Positions 24,600-33,675 are shown, counted from the stretch's first letter. The stretch is DNA of 64,000 bases from CAZEKB01 sp964512225 (GCA_964512225.1 CAZEKB010000013.1:17477-81476), one strand, 5' to 3'. The notes: a model not told the origin generated them from the letters alone. Numbers and translations: made by a program.

Positions 24600-27529
24600 G
24601 CCTGCTCCTTCAGGGCGTCGGCCACGGCGACGGTCAGCCGCGCGGCGGCGGGGGTCTCGTCTTCGTCCGCGTGGGGGGTGCCCCGTCCGCCGAACGCCTC
24701 CTCGGGGATCGCCTCCTCGGCGTCGAAGGTCAGCGCGACCTCCCGGGCGCCGAAGCTGCGGATCGACTCGCGCACCTGGTGGTGCAGGAGGGTGTAGGTG
24801 CCCGCCGCCGCCCGCGTGGACGTGAAGCGCCAGCGGACGGTGCAGCCGGTCTCGCGGGGGGCGTCGATCCAGCCGAACGCTCGGGTCGCTCCGCCCGTGA
24901 GCGTCTCGACCGCGCGCAGCAGCTGCAGCGCCCGGCCCCAGCCCACGACGGCGGCCCCCCGCCCGATCTCGTGGTCGTGGGGCATGGGTCCGGTGGCCCC
25001 GAGGACCGAGGCGCCCTCGCGGTGGGGGCAGCCCCATTGGTCCTCGTACCAGTCGAGCGCCTCCTGGTCGGTCGTGGGCCTCCCGCCCGCGGCGAGGAGC
25101 CGATCCACGACCTGCTGGGTGCCCGACGGGAAGCCGTCCGGGTCGACGAACGCGAGGAAGACGACCCCCCCGTCGCGGCCGCACGCGGCGTCCTGGACGA
25201 CGGTCCGGAAGCCGCCGGGGTCGCTCCCGGCGAAGACCATCCCGTCGTGCGGCGGGGGGGCGCCGCGCAGGGCGTCCCGCAGCGCCGCGACGCCCGCGTC
25301 CATGTGGTCGAATACGAACCCCACCATGCGGATGAGGGGCGACGACAGCGAGCGCAGGGTCACGAGCGTGGGCGTGACCGGCAGGCCGCCGTCGCCCACG
25401 CCGAAGGGCAGGTAGGAGGGACCCGCCGCGGACCGGGGCAGGCGACCGCTGCGCCAGATCCGGCCGTCGGGGAGCAGGCCCTCGACCGCCTGCACCGGGT
25501 GCTCCCAGGCGCCGTGCACGGCGTGGTGGGCGCTCACCGCCCCGGAGCGCAGCCACTCCTCCACCGTCGACTCGAGGAACTCGCGCCCCAGCGGTGGTAC
25601 GAAGTGGCCCCGCAGCTCGAGCTCGGCGAGTAGGTCGACGCCGCGCCAGCCCACGCCCGCCACGGCCACGCCGTCCTCGTAGTCGGGGATGATCAGGGCC
25701 CTCGGGTCCGGGGCCTCGTCGGGCCCCGTGGAGGGGGGCACGGTGTCCGGGAACAGCTTCCCGACGTTGAGGAGCCGGTCCTCGTCCACGGCCGTCCGCG
25801 CGGCCTCGAAGAGCATCCGGGCGGCGCCGTGCTCCCGGTCCATGAAGTTCCGCTTCAGCGCCCCCACCCCGTGGTGGTGGGTCAGCGTCGCGCCCACCGA
25901 GAGGGCCGCGTCCATCGCCGCGTTCCACGTGGCGTTGTAGCGCTGCTCGGCCTCGACGGTCGTGCGGCCGTAGCCGACGAACGTGAAGTAGATCGAGCAG
26001 CCCTCGTGGTAGGCGTGGCTCATGTGGGCCATCACGAGGACGTGGGGGGCGACCGCGCGCCGGACCGCGTCGTAGAGGGGCTCCACGCGCGACCAAGGCG
26101 CGGCCGTCTCGAACGTGTCCGCGAAGCCGCCTCCGATGAGCAGCTTCGGCATCTTGAAGGACACGTGGTACCGGGTGCGGAACCACTGCTCGCCGGGGCC
26201 GGAGCCCAGGTCCGTCGCGCCCAGCCGCCCGCCGGCGGCGACGATCGCCTCGATCATCTCGCTCGCGGGCCCCGTGTCGCCTTCGGCGCCGAAGATCGCG
26301 AGGCAGCGCTCGGGCAGCATGCCGATCGACCGGTTCAGCAGGCTCGGGTTCGCCAGGAGCTTGTCCACCGGCATGTTCTCGGGCTTCAGCAGGTGCTTGA
26401 GCTGGTCGCCCACGAGCCGGTTGGCGACGCTGCCGAGGACCGTCGCCTTGGCCGCCTCCCGCAGCCCGCCCTTGCGTCCGAACGCGCGCTTGAACAGCGA
26501 CCGGCCGCGCGAGGCCCCCTTGATCGCCGAGTCGGTGAACGTGCCCGGGCTCACCACCGACCCCATGACCCGGGGCGTGCCCGCGTCCTTCGGCGGGACG
26601 CCTCCGGGGGCCGCCGCGACCTCGGCCCGACGGGCGCGCGCCCCTCCGACCATCGGCCGCCCGCCCCCGGGCGTCGGGCCTGCGCCTACGCCCGGATCGT
26701 TGGCCTTCTGCATGGCCATCCACGTGTCGAGCGGGTCGTACAAGCGCATCACCGACGGGCGCAGGCCGGACTGCAGGATCTCCCGGAAGCCGTCGATGCC
26801 GGAGCGGACGCCGGGGAAGCGGACGCCCCGCAGGACGAGAGCCCCCGGCAGCGGATGCACCCGCATCCGGATCGCCGTGATCAGGCCGAGCGTGCCCTCG
26901 GATCCGACGAACAGGGGAGTCCAGTCGACGCCTCGCGGGCGGGGGTCCATCGAGCCCGTGGCCACGACCCCCTGCCCCGGCGTGACGACCCGGAGCCCGG
27001 TGACCATGTCCTCGATCTTCCCGTAGCGCGACGAGAGCTGGCCGGCGCCTCGAGCGGCGACGCAGCCCCCGATCGAGGCGGCGTAGATCGACGACGGGAA
27101 GTGACCGAGGGTCCAGCCCGCGTCGTTGAGGCGCTCCTCGAGGTTCTGCAGCACGATCCCGGGCCCGCAGGTGACCTGCATGTCGGCCGCGTCCACCGCG
27201 TGGAGGGCGTCGAGGCGCTTGAGATCGACGATCACCCCCCCGTGCAGGGGCGCGGCGCCGCCGCACACCCCCGAGCCGGCCCCGTAGGCCACGATCGGCA
27301 CCCCGTGGCGGATCGCCGCGCGCACGGTGCGGAGGACGGCGCCTTCGTCGGCGGGGCGCACCACGGCGTCGGGGCGGCGAGCGGGGACGCCGTCGCGGAA
27401 TCCGATGGTGAGCTTCGGCCAGAGATCGCGGACGTAGGCGCCGAGGTCGGACGGCGCGGCGCTCACGGCGTCGTCGCCCGCGGCGGCGCGCAGGTCCGAG
27501 AGGAGCTCCGGGGAGGCGCCGGCGAGCAT
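24596..27529 (-). CDS. AGPS-like FAD oxidase fused to a GlcE-like FAD domain
   Basis: This is a 977-residue flavoprotein, about double the size of relatives. The N-terminal part (about 30-600) resembles alkyl-dihydroxyacetonephosphate synthase: PCMH-type FAD domain (YGAGSGVCGG, VTCGPG), YGKIEDMVTGLRVVTP, VGSEGTLGLIT, CSIYFTFVGYG and the triple-His motif LTHHHGVG. The C-terminal part (about 610-960) looks like a second, degenerate FAD domain of GlcE type (HGAWEHPVQAVEGLLPDGR). An Ala/Gly/Pro-rich insertion sits near 285-330. A GlcF-type Fe-S partner follows directly. Either an ether-lipid synthase or a hydroxyacid dehydrogenase complex is possible; the fusion and partner favour redox chemistry. 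ATG 27529 is leaderless behind TAAGCT. Confidence 0.78.
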   Translation of the reverse strand: MLAGASPELLSDLRAAAGDDAVSAAPSDLGAYVRDLWPKLTIGFRDGVPARRPDAVVRPADEGAVLRTVRAAIRHGVPIVAYGAGSGVCGGAAPLHGGVIVDLKRLDALHAVDAADMQVTCGPGIVLQNLEERLNDAGWTLGHFPSSIYAASIGGCVAARGAGQLSSRYGKIEDMVTGLRVVTPGQGVVATGSMDPRPRGVDWTPLFVGSEGTLGLITAIRMRVHPLPGALVLRGVRFPGVRSGIDGFREILQSGLRPSVMRLYDPLDTWMAMQKANDPGVGAGPTPGGGRPMVGGARARRAEVAAAPGGVPPKDAGTPRVMGSVVSPGTFTDSAIKGASRGRSLFKRAFGRKGGLREAAKATVLGSVANRLVGDQLKHLLKPENMPVDKLLANPSLLNRSIGMLPERCLAIFGAEGDTGPASEMIEAIVAAGGRLGATDLGSGPGEQWFRTRYHVSFKMPKLLIGGGFADTFETAAPWSRVEPLYDAVRRAVAPHVLVMAHMSHAYHEGCSIYFTFVGYGRTTVEAEQRYNATWNAAMDAALSVGATLTHHHGVGALKRNFMDREHGAARMLFEAARTAVDEDRLLNVGKLFPDTVPPSTGPDEAPDPRALIIPDYEDGVAVAGVGWRGVDLLAELELRGHFVPPLGREFLESTVEEWLRSGAVSAHHAVHGAWEHPVQAVEGLLPDGRIWRSGRLPRSAAGPSYLPFGVGDGGLPVTPTLVTLRSLSSPLIRMVGFVFDHMDAGVAALRDALRGAPPPHDGMVFAGSDPGGFRTVVQDAACGRDGGVVFLAFVDPDGFPSGTQQVVDRLLAAGGRPTTDQEALDWYEDQWGCPHREGASVLGATGPMPHDHEIGRGAAVVGWGRALQLLRAVETLTGGATRAFGWIDAPRETGCTVRWRFTSTRAAAGTYTLLHHQVRESIRSFGAREVALTFDAEEAIPEEAFGGRGTPHADEDETPAAARLTVAVADALKEQA

Positions 27530-27536
27530 CGGCCGA

Positions 27537-27542
27537 AGCTTA
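27537..27542 (-). promoter_or_regulatory. -10 element, leaderless start of the FAD oxidase gene
   Basis: TAAGCT on the minus strand ends 8 bases before ATG 27529. It forms a divergent promoter pair with the hexamer at 27576-27581. Confidence 0.4.
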
Positions 27543-27575
27543 TCGGGCTCCTGTCCGACGCGCTCGGCCGGGGCG

Positions 27576-27581
27576 TAGAGT
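27576..27581 (+). promoter_or_regulatory. -10 element, near-leaderless start
   Basis: TAGAGT predicts a transcription start near 27588, two bases before ATG 27590. No ribosome site is visible. Confidence 0.4.
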
Positions 27582-27589
27582 GCCGCACG

Positions 27590-28381
27590 ATGGTCGAGGA
27601 GATCGAAGAGGAAGACCGGCGGCAAGGGGATCGTCGGGAGGACGAGCGACGGGAGTTCCGGACGGAGACCGGGCGCCGCGACGAGGTCGTCGCCGAGCGT
27701 CGGGGCCGCCCCGGCCGCAGCCGACGCCTGCTCGTGATCCTCGGGGTCCTCCTCGTGGGGTTCCTGGGCTGGCGCTCGATCATCGTGGGTCCCACGCGGG
27801 TGGCCCGGGCGGAGGCCGCGCAGGCGAAGATCGCGGTGGAGGACATCCTCTCGGAGATCCACCTGCCGTCGCTTGCCGCGCCCGCGTTCGGCGAGCCGGG
27901 GGAGGGCGACCCCGGCGCCAAGGACCTCGCCGCCTTGCTGAGCGTGCCCCAGCGGGAGGAGCTCGAGCGCATCGACGAGCGCCTGGCTCCCGCGCTGAAG
28001 GCGGCGCCGAGGGTGGCGGCCGTGCCCGAGGTGCTGGCCCCCCTGCGCTTCCTGCTGGGGCGCGAGCGCGACGCGCGGCTCGCCTGGGAGGCGCTGCTGC
28101 GCACCGGCGATCCACGCCAGGTCGGTCGCGCCCGCGTGGGGTTGGCCGTCGTCGCCATCCGGGCGGGGCTCCGGGCCCGGGAGGAGCAGGACGCGATGTT
28201 CGCCTACGACATCGCCCGAGCGCAGCTGGAGCGGGTGGACGCCGACCATCCCGATGCCGCGGCCGCCGTCGCCGACCTCGCGCTGATCGAGGCTTTGCGG
28301 CGGCGATGGACGGAGCCCTCCGGGGCGCCTACCATCGAGTTGCCGGAAGACCCGGCATCGGAGAGCCCCCTTGGCCCGTAG
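27590..28381 (+). CDS. Single-pass membrane protein with helical repeats, unknown
   Basis: This is a 263-residue protein. The first 45 residues are highly charged (Glu/Arg-rich, EEIEEEDRRQGDRRED) and presumably cytosolic, followed by one membrane helix (LLVILGVLLVGFLGW, about 47-62). A helical extracytoplasmic domain (about 90-245) has TPR-like spacing (RDARLAWEALLRTGD, AFAYDIARAQLERVDADHPDA). No catalytic motif. Not recognised. It is followed by a conserved myxobacterial gene whose TTG start overlaps this stop, so the two are probably co-translated. Divergent from the FAD oxidase operon. Confidence 0.62.
   Translation: MVEEIEEEDRRQGDRREDERREFRTETGRRDEVVAERRGRPGRSRRLLVILGVLLVGFLGWRSIIVGPTRVARAEAAQAKIAVEDILSEIHLPSLAAPAFGEPGEGDPGAKDLAALLSVPQREELERIDERLAPALKAAPRVAAVPEVLAPLRFLLGRERDARLAWEALLRTGDPRQVGRARVGLAVVAIRAGLRAREEQDAMFAYDIARAQLERVDADHPDAAAAVADLALIEALRRRWTEPSGAPTIELPEDPASESPLGP
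28360..28363 (+). promoter_or_regulatory. Ribosome-binding site deciding a TTG start
   Basis: GGAG 7 bases before TTG 28371. It supports initiation at TTG although the upstream gene has not yet ended. Confidence 0.5.
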
Positions 28382-29060
28382 AGACAAAGAAAGCCGCCGC
28401 TGGGCCGAAGTCGTCGACGACATTCAGCGGTTCATGCAGCAGGTCAAGAACGAGTTCGAGATGTACTTCATGGGCATCCTCCGGCGCCCCCCTCTGGAGA
28501 AGCACCGCGAGCTCAAGCGGATGTTCCACCAGATCACGCAGAACCCGCCCGTGAACACCGGCGTCGTCTACAAGATCCGCGTCCTCCGTACGCGCTTCAA
28601 CTCCCTGTCGCTGCTGTGGCTGCGCACGGTGAAGCAGATCGAAGAGGGGACCTACAAGGGCCACCGGTTCATGGCGGACAAGCGCGAGGCCGAGCGCAAG
28701 AAGCGGCGCGCGCAGCAGAAGTCGCCCCAGCAGATCCGCGAGGAGATCCGCGCCCTGGCGCGCGGGGAGACGCTGCCCGAGGAGGCCCCCGAGAAGCCGG
28801 CGGCGCCGCGCGGGCGAGAGAAGCGGAGCAAGGCGGCGGCCCCGGCCGGGCACGCCGTGGACTCGGCCGACCTGATGCGCGACTACCTCAGCCACCGCAA
28901 GCAGAACGGCGAGGGCACCTCGATCAACCAGGCGGCGCTGAGGGCCCAGCTCGAGAAGACGCGCGAGCAGATCAAGGCTCGCTACAAGGTGCGGGACGTC
29001 CGGTTCAAGGTCGTCACCGAGAACGGCCGCAGCAAGGTCAAGGCGCTCCCGATCAAATAG
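28371..29060 (+). CDS. MXAN_5187-like conserved protein
   Basis: This is a 229-residue soluble, strongly basic helical protein. The N-terminal block (RWAEVVDDIQRFMQQVKNEF, then FMGILRRPPLEKHRELKRMF) and the C-terminal block (ALRAQLEKTREQIKARYKVR, then FKVVTENGRSKVKALPIK) match what I remember of the conserved domain of Myxococcus MXAN_5187-type proteins; that name is from memory and unverified. A charged, Ala/Pro-rich hinge lies between (about 135-165). Function unknown; the basic blocks would suit nucleic-acid binding, which is inference. The start is TTG 28371, overlapping the previous stop, with GGAG 7 bases before it. The 3' end overlaps the opposite AlkD-like gene by 8 bases. Confidence 0.68.
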   Translation: MARRDKESRRWAEVVDDIQRFMQQVKNEFEMYFMGILRRPPLEKHRELKRMFHQITQNPPVNTGVVYKIRVLRTRFNSLSLLWLRTVKQIEEGTYKGHRFMADKREAERKKRRAQQKSPQQIREEIRALARGETLPEEAPEKPAAPRGREKRSKAAAPAGHAVDSADLMRDYLSHRKQNGEGTSINQAALRAQLEKTREQIKARYKVRDVRFKVVTENGRSKVKALPIK

Positions 29061-29745
29061 CGACGCCGTCCCGGCGGAGCTTCTTGGCGCCCTCCCGAAA
29101 CGACAGCCCCGACAGGCGCTCGCGCTCCGCCCGCAGGAACCCGGTCACGGCCTCGGGGGCGGCGTAGGAGTAGTCGCGCAGCGCCCAGCCGATCCCCTTG
29201 CGGATGAAGAACTCGCGCTCGTGGCATCGGCGTCGGCAGAAGTCGAAGAGCTGCGCTTCGTCGGTGGCCGCGCGGTGCTTGATGTGGGCGATGATCGCGG
29301 TGCGCCGGATCCAGAGATCGGGGTCGTCGACCCAGCGCTCCAGGAGCGGCGAGGTGGTCGCCCGGTGGTTCAGGAGGACGAACCCCACCCCGTTGATGGC
29401 GGGGCCGTCCACGAGGTCCCACCACCCGCCCTCGCGGATCAAGTGCTCGAGGAGAGGCAGCGCCGCGCGCGTGAGCCGCCTCTTCCACTTCAGCGCGACG
29501 TCGATCGCGGCGTACTTCTCCTCCCGGTGCGGCCGCTCGAACAGGGCCCGCACGACGGGCTCCCACGCCTCGTCGCTCACCGGGTGGGCGGCCAGCGCGG
29601 CGTTCACGAGCCGTCGCCGCGGCGTCGCCTTGACGCCGAAGAACGGGGTCGCCGTCTTCATGTAGGCCTGCATCGGGCCCGCGTCGGCGGCGACCCCCGC
29701 GCGGCGGAGCGCGGCGGAGACGGCGTCGACGACCGGGTGGGTCAC
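29053..29745 (-). CDS. AlkD-like DNA alkylation repair protein
   Basis: This is a 230-residue all-helical HEAT-like protein of the DNA alkylation repair (AlkD/AlkC) family, which excise N3/N7-alkylated purines in the cytosol. Supporting segments are FFGVKATPRRRLVNAAL, REEKYAAIDVALKWKRR, the conserved GGWWDLVDG carrying the catalytic-site Trp/Asp, and FFIRKGIGWALRDYSYAAPEAV near the C-terminus. Length is normal. The GTG at 29745 overlaps the stop of the upstream PEGA protein (GTGA), which fixes the start. Its pairing with an envelope protein looks like transcription-unit convenience rather than shared function. Confidence 0.85.
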   Translation of the reverse strand: MTHPVVDAVSAALRRAGVAADAGPMQAYMKTATPFFGVKATPRRRLVNAALAAHPVSDEAWEPVVRALFERPHREEKYAAIDVALKWKRRLTRAALPLLEHLIREGGWWDLVDGPAINGVGFVLLNHRATTSPLLERWVDDPDLWIRRTAIIAHIKHRAATDEAQLFDFCRRRCHEREFFIRKGIGWALRDYSYAAPEAVTGFLRAERERLSGLSFREGAKKLRRDGVAI

Positions 29746-31136
29746 GGGACGTTGACGGTGATCGTGCCCGCGGGCCCCGTCGGCGGGTTCGTCGCCAGGT
29801 AGATGCCCGCCCCGGCCCCCGCGCCCCCGAGGATCCCCAGCACGATCGCGACGATCGCGCCCGGCGGCGGGCCCTCGCGCTTCACCTCGACCTCCGTCCC
29901 CGGGGACGTCGTCGCCACGGGCACGTCCTCCCTCGGGACGACGTAGAGGTACTCGTTGAGGGTCGGGTTCGCGCCCAACAGGAGCGGCAGGACCTTCGCG
30001 TCGACCTTCTCGGCGATGATCAGGCCGTCCCGATCCGCGTAGCGGGAGATGCGCTCGACGAGCTGCCGGACGAACGCCCCCCGGGCGCCCGGCGACGCCG
30101 CGAGGCTGGCCGTCAGGGACAGCGAGAAGGTGCCCGCGCCCCGGCAGTGCAGCGCGACGCGGAAGTCGCCCGCCTCGTCGAAGCCCGCGAGGACCACGAG
30201 GTCGGTGCCCGCCGCCTCGGCGACGGCGCGGTAGAGCCGCCGCGTCGTCCCGCTGCGCTCGCTCTGCATCCGCTCCCCGCGCCGGGCGAGGCCCCGGAAC
30301 CGGAGCCGCGCGTTCGTGGCCCCTTCGTCGCCTCCGCGCACCTCGATCGAGCCGTACCAGCGGTGTCCCCCGTCGCGCTCGACGAGGAGGTCGTGGGGGC
30401 CGGGCGGGACGCGCTCCAGGGTGGTCGGGGCGGTGCCCACGAGGCGACCGTCGAGGCGGATTGCGGGCGGCCCGTCTCCCGTGGAGGACTCGTCGAGCGA
30501 GACCGCGTGCGTCCCGGCCCCGTCGCGCAGGACCGCGCCGCGCACGGTGTTGAACAGGTCGACCGTGGAGGGGGGGTACTCCAGCGTGTCGAGCACCCGG
30601 TCGGGGGCGAGCCGCACGACGTCCGCGAAGGCCGCGCGCGCCGCCTTGAGCTTCCCTCGGGTCTCGAACGCCAGGCCGCGATACAGGGCGATCTCCACGA
30701 CCAGCCGCTGGTCCCGGAGGAACTCCTCGTTGCCGTCGAGCGCGGCCGCCGCGCGGTCGAATGCCTCGATCGCCTCGTCCGGGCGCGCCTGGTTGTAGAG
30801 GACGCGCCCCTCCTCGAAGGCCTGCCGGGCGGGCCCGAGGAACGCTTCGCCGAGGATGTCGTCCCGCTTCGGCTCGAGACGAGCGCGCAGCGCATCGCCG
30901 GTCACGACCTCGAAGCGGTTGGCGTCGCTGAGGCCGACCACGACCTCGCGGTGGAGCTCGCGCAGGGTGTCGTCGTCCTGGCTGCCGTTGCCGTGCACGC
31001 CGACCACCGCGATCGTCGCCGTGGGGGCGTCCTGGGCGATGGCGACCCGAGCGCCGAACGGGAGCGGTCCGATCCCCAGGAGGGCGGCGAGCAGAACCGC
31101 GAGAGAGCGGGCTGCGAAGGGCGTTCTCGGAGGCAA
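29742..31136 (-). CDS. Secreted TPR/PEGA-domain protein with C-terminal membrane helix
   Basis: This is a 464-residue envelope protein. A signal peptide (SLAVLLAALLGIGPLPF, about 11-34) precedes an N-terminal domain of the LpoB/TolB-like type (about 38-90; TIAVVGVHGNG), TPR-like helices (about 100-190), a PEGA domain (about 222-270; IRLDGRLVGTAPTTLERVPPG) and a large beta region. A terminal transmembrane segment follows (about 425-447; IVAIVLGILGGAGAGAGIYL). This layout is common in myxobacterial proteins of unknown role. The start is TTG 31136, the only initiation codon that includes the whole signal peptide; TATCAT ends 9 bases upstream. It is divergent from the TPR-parvulin gene. Confidence 0.68.
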   Translation of the reverse strand: MPPRTPFAARSLAVLLAALLGIGPLPFGARVAIAQDAPTATIAVVGVHGNGSQDDDTLRELHREVVVGLSDANRFEVVTGDALRARLEPKRDDILGEAFLGPARQAFEEGRVLYNQARPDEAIEAFDRAAAALDGNEEFLRDQRLVVEIALYRGLAFETRGKLKAARAAFADVVRLAPDRVLDTLEYPPSTVDLFNTVRGAVLRDGAGTHAVSLDESSTGDGPPAIRLDGRLVGTAPTTLERVPPGPHDLLVERDGGHRWYGSIEVRGGDEGATNARLRFRGLARRGERMQSERSGTTRRLYRAVAEAAGTDLVVLAGFDEAGDFRVALHCRGAGTFSLSLTASLAASPGARGAFVRQLVERISRYADRDGLIIAEKVDAKVLPLLLGANPTLNEYLYVVPREDVPVATTSPGTEVEVKREGPPPGAIVAIVLGILGGAGAGAGIYLATNPPTGPAGTITVNVP

Positions 31137-31144
31137 GACGACGA

Positions 31145-31154
31145 ATGATACGGT
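31145..31154. promoter_or_regulatory. Overlapping divergent -10 elements
   Basis: The minus strand TATCAT (31150-31145) precedes the PEGA-protein TTG. The plus strand TACGGT (31149-31154) predicts a start near 31161 for the TPR-parvulin gene. The two overlap by two bases. Confidence 0.4.
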
Positions 31155-31189
31155 ATGCGGCCTTTCCCCCCGCCCCCTCCCGGTCCGTG

Positions 31190-33001
31190 ATGCCTCCGAT
31201 CCGCTTGCTGCTCTCGATCCTCGCCCTCCTCGTCGCGCTCCCCGTGAGCGCGTTCGGGCAGCGCTCCAGCGAGGTCGAGCGCCTCGCCGCCACGGCCGAG
31301 TCGCTGGCCGAGCAGGGCCACGCGTCCATGGCGCTGGAGAAGTACCGGGCGGCCCTGGAGAAGGCCCCCGGCGACATCCCCCTGCACCGCGACTACCAGG
31401 ACCTGATGCAGGAGGCGGGGTTCGCCCTCGACGTGCTGCAGGAGTACTCGGCCGCGCTCAAGAACGGGCGGGAGACGGCGGACGCGCTCTACCTCTACGG
31501 TCGCGCTTCGGGCGAGCCGAACGCCGCCCAGGCGAGCTTCGAGAAGGCCCTGGAGAAGGACCCGAAGCACGTGTGGGCGAGGCAGGGGCTCGGCGGCGTC
31601 GCGGCGGTGCGCGGCAAGCTCCCGGACGCCCTGGCGGAGCTCGACAAGGCGGCTTCGCTCGCGGCCGATCGGCCCGCCGTGCAGGCCGAGGTCTACAACA
31701 AGATCGCGAACGTCCAGCTCGCCCAGGGCGAGTTCGAGTCGGCGGCGGCGTCCTGGAAGCAGGCGATGCGGCTCGACCCCGAGGACCACCACGCCTACCA
31801 GAACTACGGCGCCGCGCTCGCGCTCGAGGGCCGGGTGGAGGAGGCGGCGGCGCAGCTCGCGGTGGCGGTGCAGAAGGCCCCCGGGCGTCGCCTCGTGCAC
31901 GTCAACTACGCCTACATCCTGTTCAAGCAGCAGAAGTTCGACCCGGCGCTCGCCCACTTCGAGGCCGCCCTCGCCATCAACCCCCGCGATCGCACCGTGT
32001 CGGGCTCCCGAGACCTGGTGCAGCAGGTCAAGGACGGGACGATCCCCTTCGCCGCGTGGGCCCCCTACGAGAAGGCGATGGCGGCCCAGCTGTCGGACCC
32101 CGCCACCGCCGCCCAGCACTACAAGGAGGTCCTGATCCTCGCGCCGTCGTTCGCGGCCGCGCACATGAACCTGGGGCTCGCCCTGTACTCCGCGGGCAAG
32201 AAGGACGAGGCCCGCAAGGCGCTGGACAAGGCCGTGGAGTACGCGCCGAAGGACCCGGGGACGCTGTTCAACGCGGGCAGCCTCGCCCTCGCCGAAGGGG
32301 ACGTCACCGAGGCCGAGCGGCTGCTGCGCCGGGCGCACGAGGCCGATCCCGAGGACCACGAGGTGATGGTCGCGCTCGCGCTGGCGGCGATGGGCCTCGG
32401 ATCGCCCGGCGACGCCGAGAGCTGGTTCGTGAAGGCGCTGGATCTGCGGCCCCGCGACCCCCTGCTGTGGATGCAGTTCGGGGGGGCGCAGGCGGCGTCG
32501 GGCGACTTCGCCGCGGCCGAGAAGAAGTTCCGCAAGGCCCTCGCGATCGCCCCCAACTTCATCGGGGCGCGCGTCCAGCTCGTCGCCCTGCTGCGCCAGG
32601 ATCTGCGCTACGACGACGCCCTGAGGGAGCTCGCCGTCATCGAAGCCGCCGTCCCCGACCACCCCGACGTCGCCAACGAGCGTCGCGCGATCGAGTCGGC
32701 CAAGGCGGCCCGGGACAAGGCCGCGGGCGACGGCGGGATCCACCTGTCGCAGATCTTCATGACCGATCGGGGCCGCGCCGAGGAGGTCCTCGCCGCCCTC
32801 CGCTCCGGCCGCCAGTGGGACGTGCTCGCGCGGACCTTCGGCGAAGGGCCCGAGTCCAAGCGCGCGGGCGACGTGGGGTACGTCAAGCCCGCCGAGCTGC
32901 GCACCGAGATCGCCGACGCGCTGGCGGCTCTCGGCCCCGGGGAGACGAGCGGGCTCGTGCCCGTCGGCCCGGGGTGGATCATCCTCAAGCGGCTGGATTA
33001 G
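31190..33001 (+). CDS. TPR-rich periplasmic protein with parvulin-like PPIase domain
   Basis: This is a 603-residue protein. A Sec signal peptide (LLLSILALLVALPVSAFG, cleavage near 22) is followed by about a dozen TPR repeats (about 30-500; for example AAQHYKEVLILAPSFAAAHM). A C-terminal domain of about 85 residues resembles PpiC/SurA-type parvulins (GIHLSQIFMTDRGRAEEVL, ALRSGRQWDVLARTFGEGP, GDVGYV, ALGPGETSGLVPVGPGWIIL). It may be a periplasmic folding factor with a TPR scaffold; isomerase activity is uncertain because this short version lacks some usual active-site residues. Start is the ATG at 31190 (the upstream ATG at 31145 would put a non-signal-like segment first). The stop overlaps the putative -10 of the sigma gene. 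Confidence 0.78.
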   Translation: MPPIRLLLSILALLVALPVSAFGQRSSEVERLAATAESLAEQGHASMALEKYRAALEKAPGDIPLHRDYQDLMQEAGFALDVLQEYSAALKNGRETADALYLYGRASGEPNAAQASFEKALEKDPKHVWARQGLGGVAAVRGKLPDALAELDKAASLAADRPAVQAEVYNKIANVQLAQGEFESAAASWKQAMRLDPEDHHAYQNYGAALALEGRVEEAAAQLAVAVQKAPGRRLVHVNYAYILFKQQKFDPALAHFEAALAINPRDRTVSGSRDLVQQVKDGTIPFAAWAPYEKAMAAQLSDPATAAQHYKEVLILAPSFAAAHMNLGLALYSAGKKDEARKALDKAVEYAPKDPGTLFNAGSLALAEGDVTEAERLLRRAHEADPEDHEVMVALALAAMGLGSPGDAESWFVKALDLRPRDPLLWMQFGGAQAASGDFAAAEKKFRKALAIAPNFIGARVQLVALLRQDLRYDDALRELAVIEAAVPDHPDVANERRAIESAKAARDKAAGDGGIHLSQIFMTDRGRAEEVLAALRSGRQWDVLARTFGEGPESKRAGDVGYVKPAELRTEIADALAALGPGETSGLVPVGPGWIILKRLD

Positions 33002-33004
33002 TTT
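32999..33004 (+). promoter_or_regulatory. -10 element formed with the upstream stop codon
   Basis: TAGTTT, where TAG is the stop of the TPR-parvulin gene. The predicted start (about 33011) is 2 bases before the sigma-factor GTG at 33013. Confidence 0.35.
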
Positions 33005-33012
33005 TTCAACGC

Positions 33013-33675
33013 GTGTCGGGGTCTGCGTTCCATCCTTCAGAGGCGACGCTCTCCGACGTGGAGGTGCTCGCCCTCTTCGACGCCCCCGCGGGGGCCGATC
33101 GGGAGCCGGCGTGGACGACCTTTCTCGCGCACTACGACCGCACGATCCGCTTCACCTGTGCCTACTGGATGCGCCGGTTCGGGCGGCCCGACGAAGCCGA
33201 CGACCGCGTGCAGGACGTGTACGAGAGGCTCTGCCGGGACGACTTCAAGGCGATCCGCGACTTCACGCCCGGGCGCGCGCGGGTGACCACCTGGCTCACG
33301 ACGATCGCCAACAACGCCTGCAAGGGGTGGGCGCGGGGACGGGACAACACCGTGTTCGTGGCTGAGTCGGAGCCGGGCGCGGGGCCGGACCGCGCCGACT
33401 CGGGCTGGGTGGACGTGGTCGAGATGATCGGTCGCGCGCAGGACGGCGAAGCCGCGATCCGGGCGCTGTCGCGCTGCATCAACGAGCTCGACGACAAGCG
33501 CCGCCTCATGATGGTCACGAAGCTGCTCTGCCAGGTGGCGTTCGACCGCAAGCCCACGACGACCGAGGTCGGCCGCATGCACGGCGCGTCGCCCCAGACC
33601 ACCAAGTACCGGCTCGACAAGGCCATGGAGCTGCTGCGCGAGTGCGTCGCGGCCCGCGCGGGAGGCGCGACATGA
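33013..33675 (+). CDS. ECF-type RNA polymerase sigma factor
   Basis: This 220-residue protein has a sigma region 2 (about 45-110; RTIRFTCAYWMRRFG, ADDRVQDVYERLCRDDF, GRARVTTWLTTIANNACKGW) and a C-terminal region 4-like helix-turn-helix (about 150-205; TTTEVGRMHGASPQTTKYRL). The region 2 DxVQDxY motif and W-LTTIA-N-A match ECF sigma factors. The linker is longer than usual and region 4 has an atypical helix. The start is GTG 33013, in frame just after the previous stop. It overlaps a membrane protein gene (ATGA) that is probably its anti-sigma factor. Regulated genes unknown. Confidence 0.85.
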   Translation: MSGSAFHPSEATLSDVEVLALFDAPAGADREPAWTTFLAHYDRTIRFTCAYWMRRFGRPDEADDRVQDVYERLCRDDFKAIRDFTPGRARVTTWLTTIANNACKGWARGRDNTVFVAESEPGAGPDRADSGWVDVVEMIGRAQDGEAAIRALSRCINELDDKRRLMMVTKLLCQVAFDRKPTTTEVGRMHGASPQTTKYRLDKAMELLRECVAARAGGAT

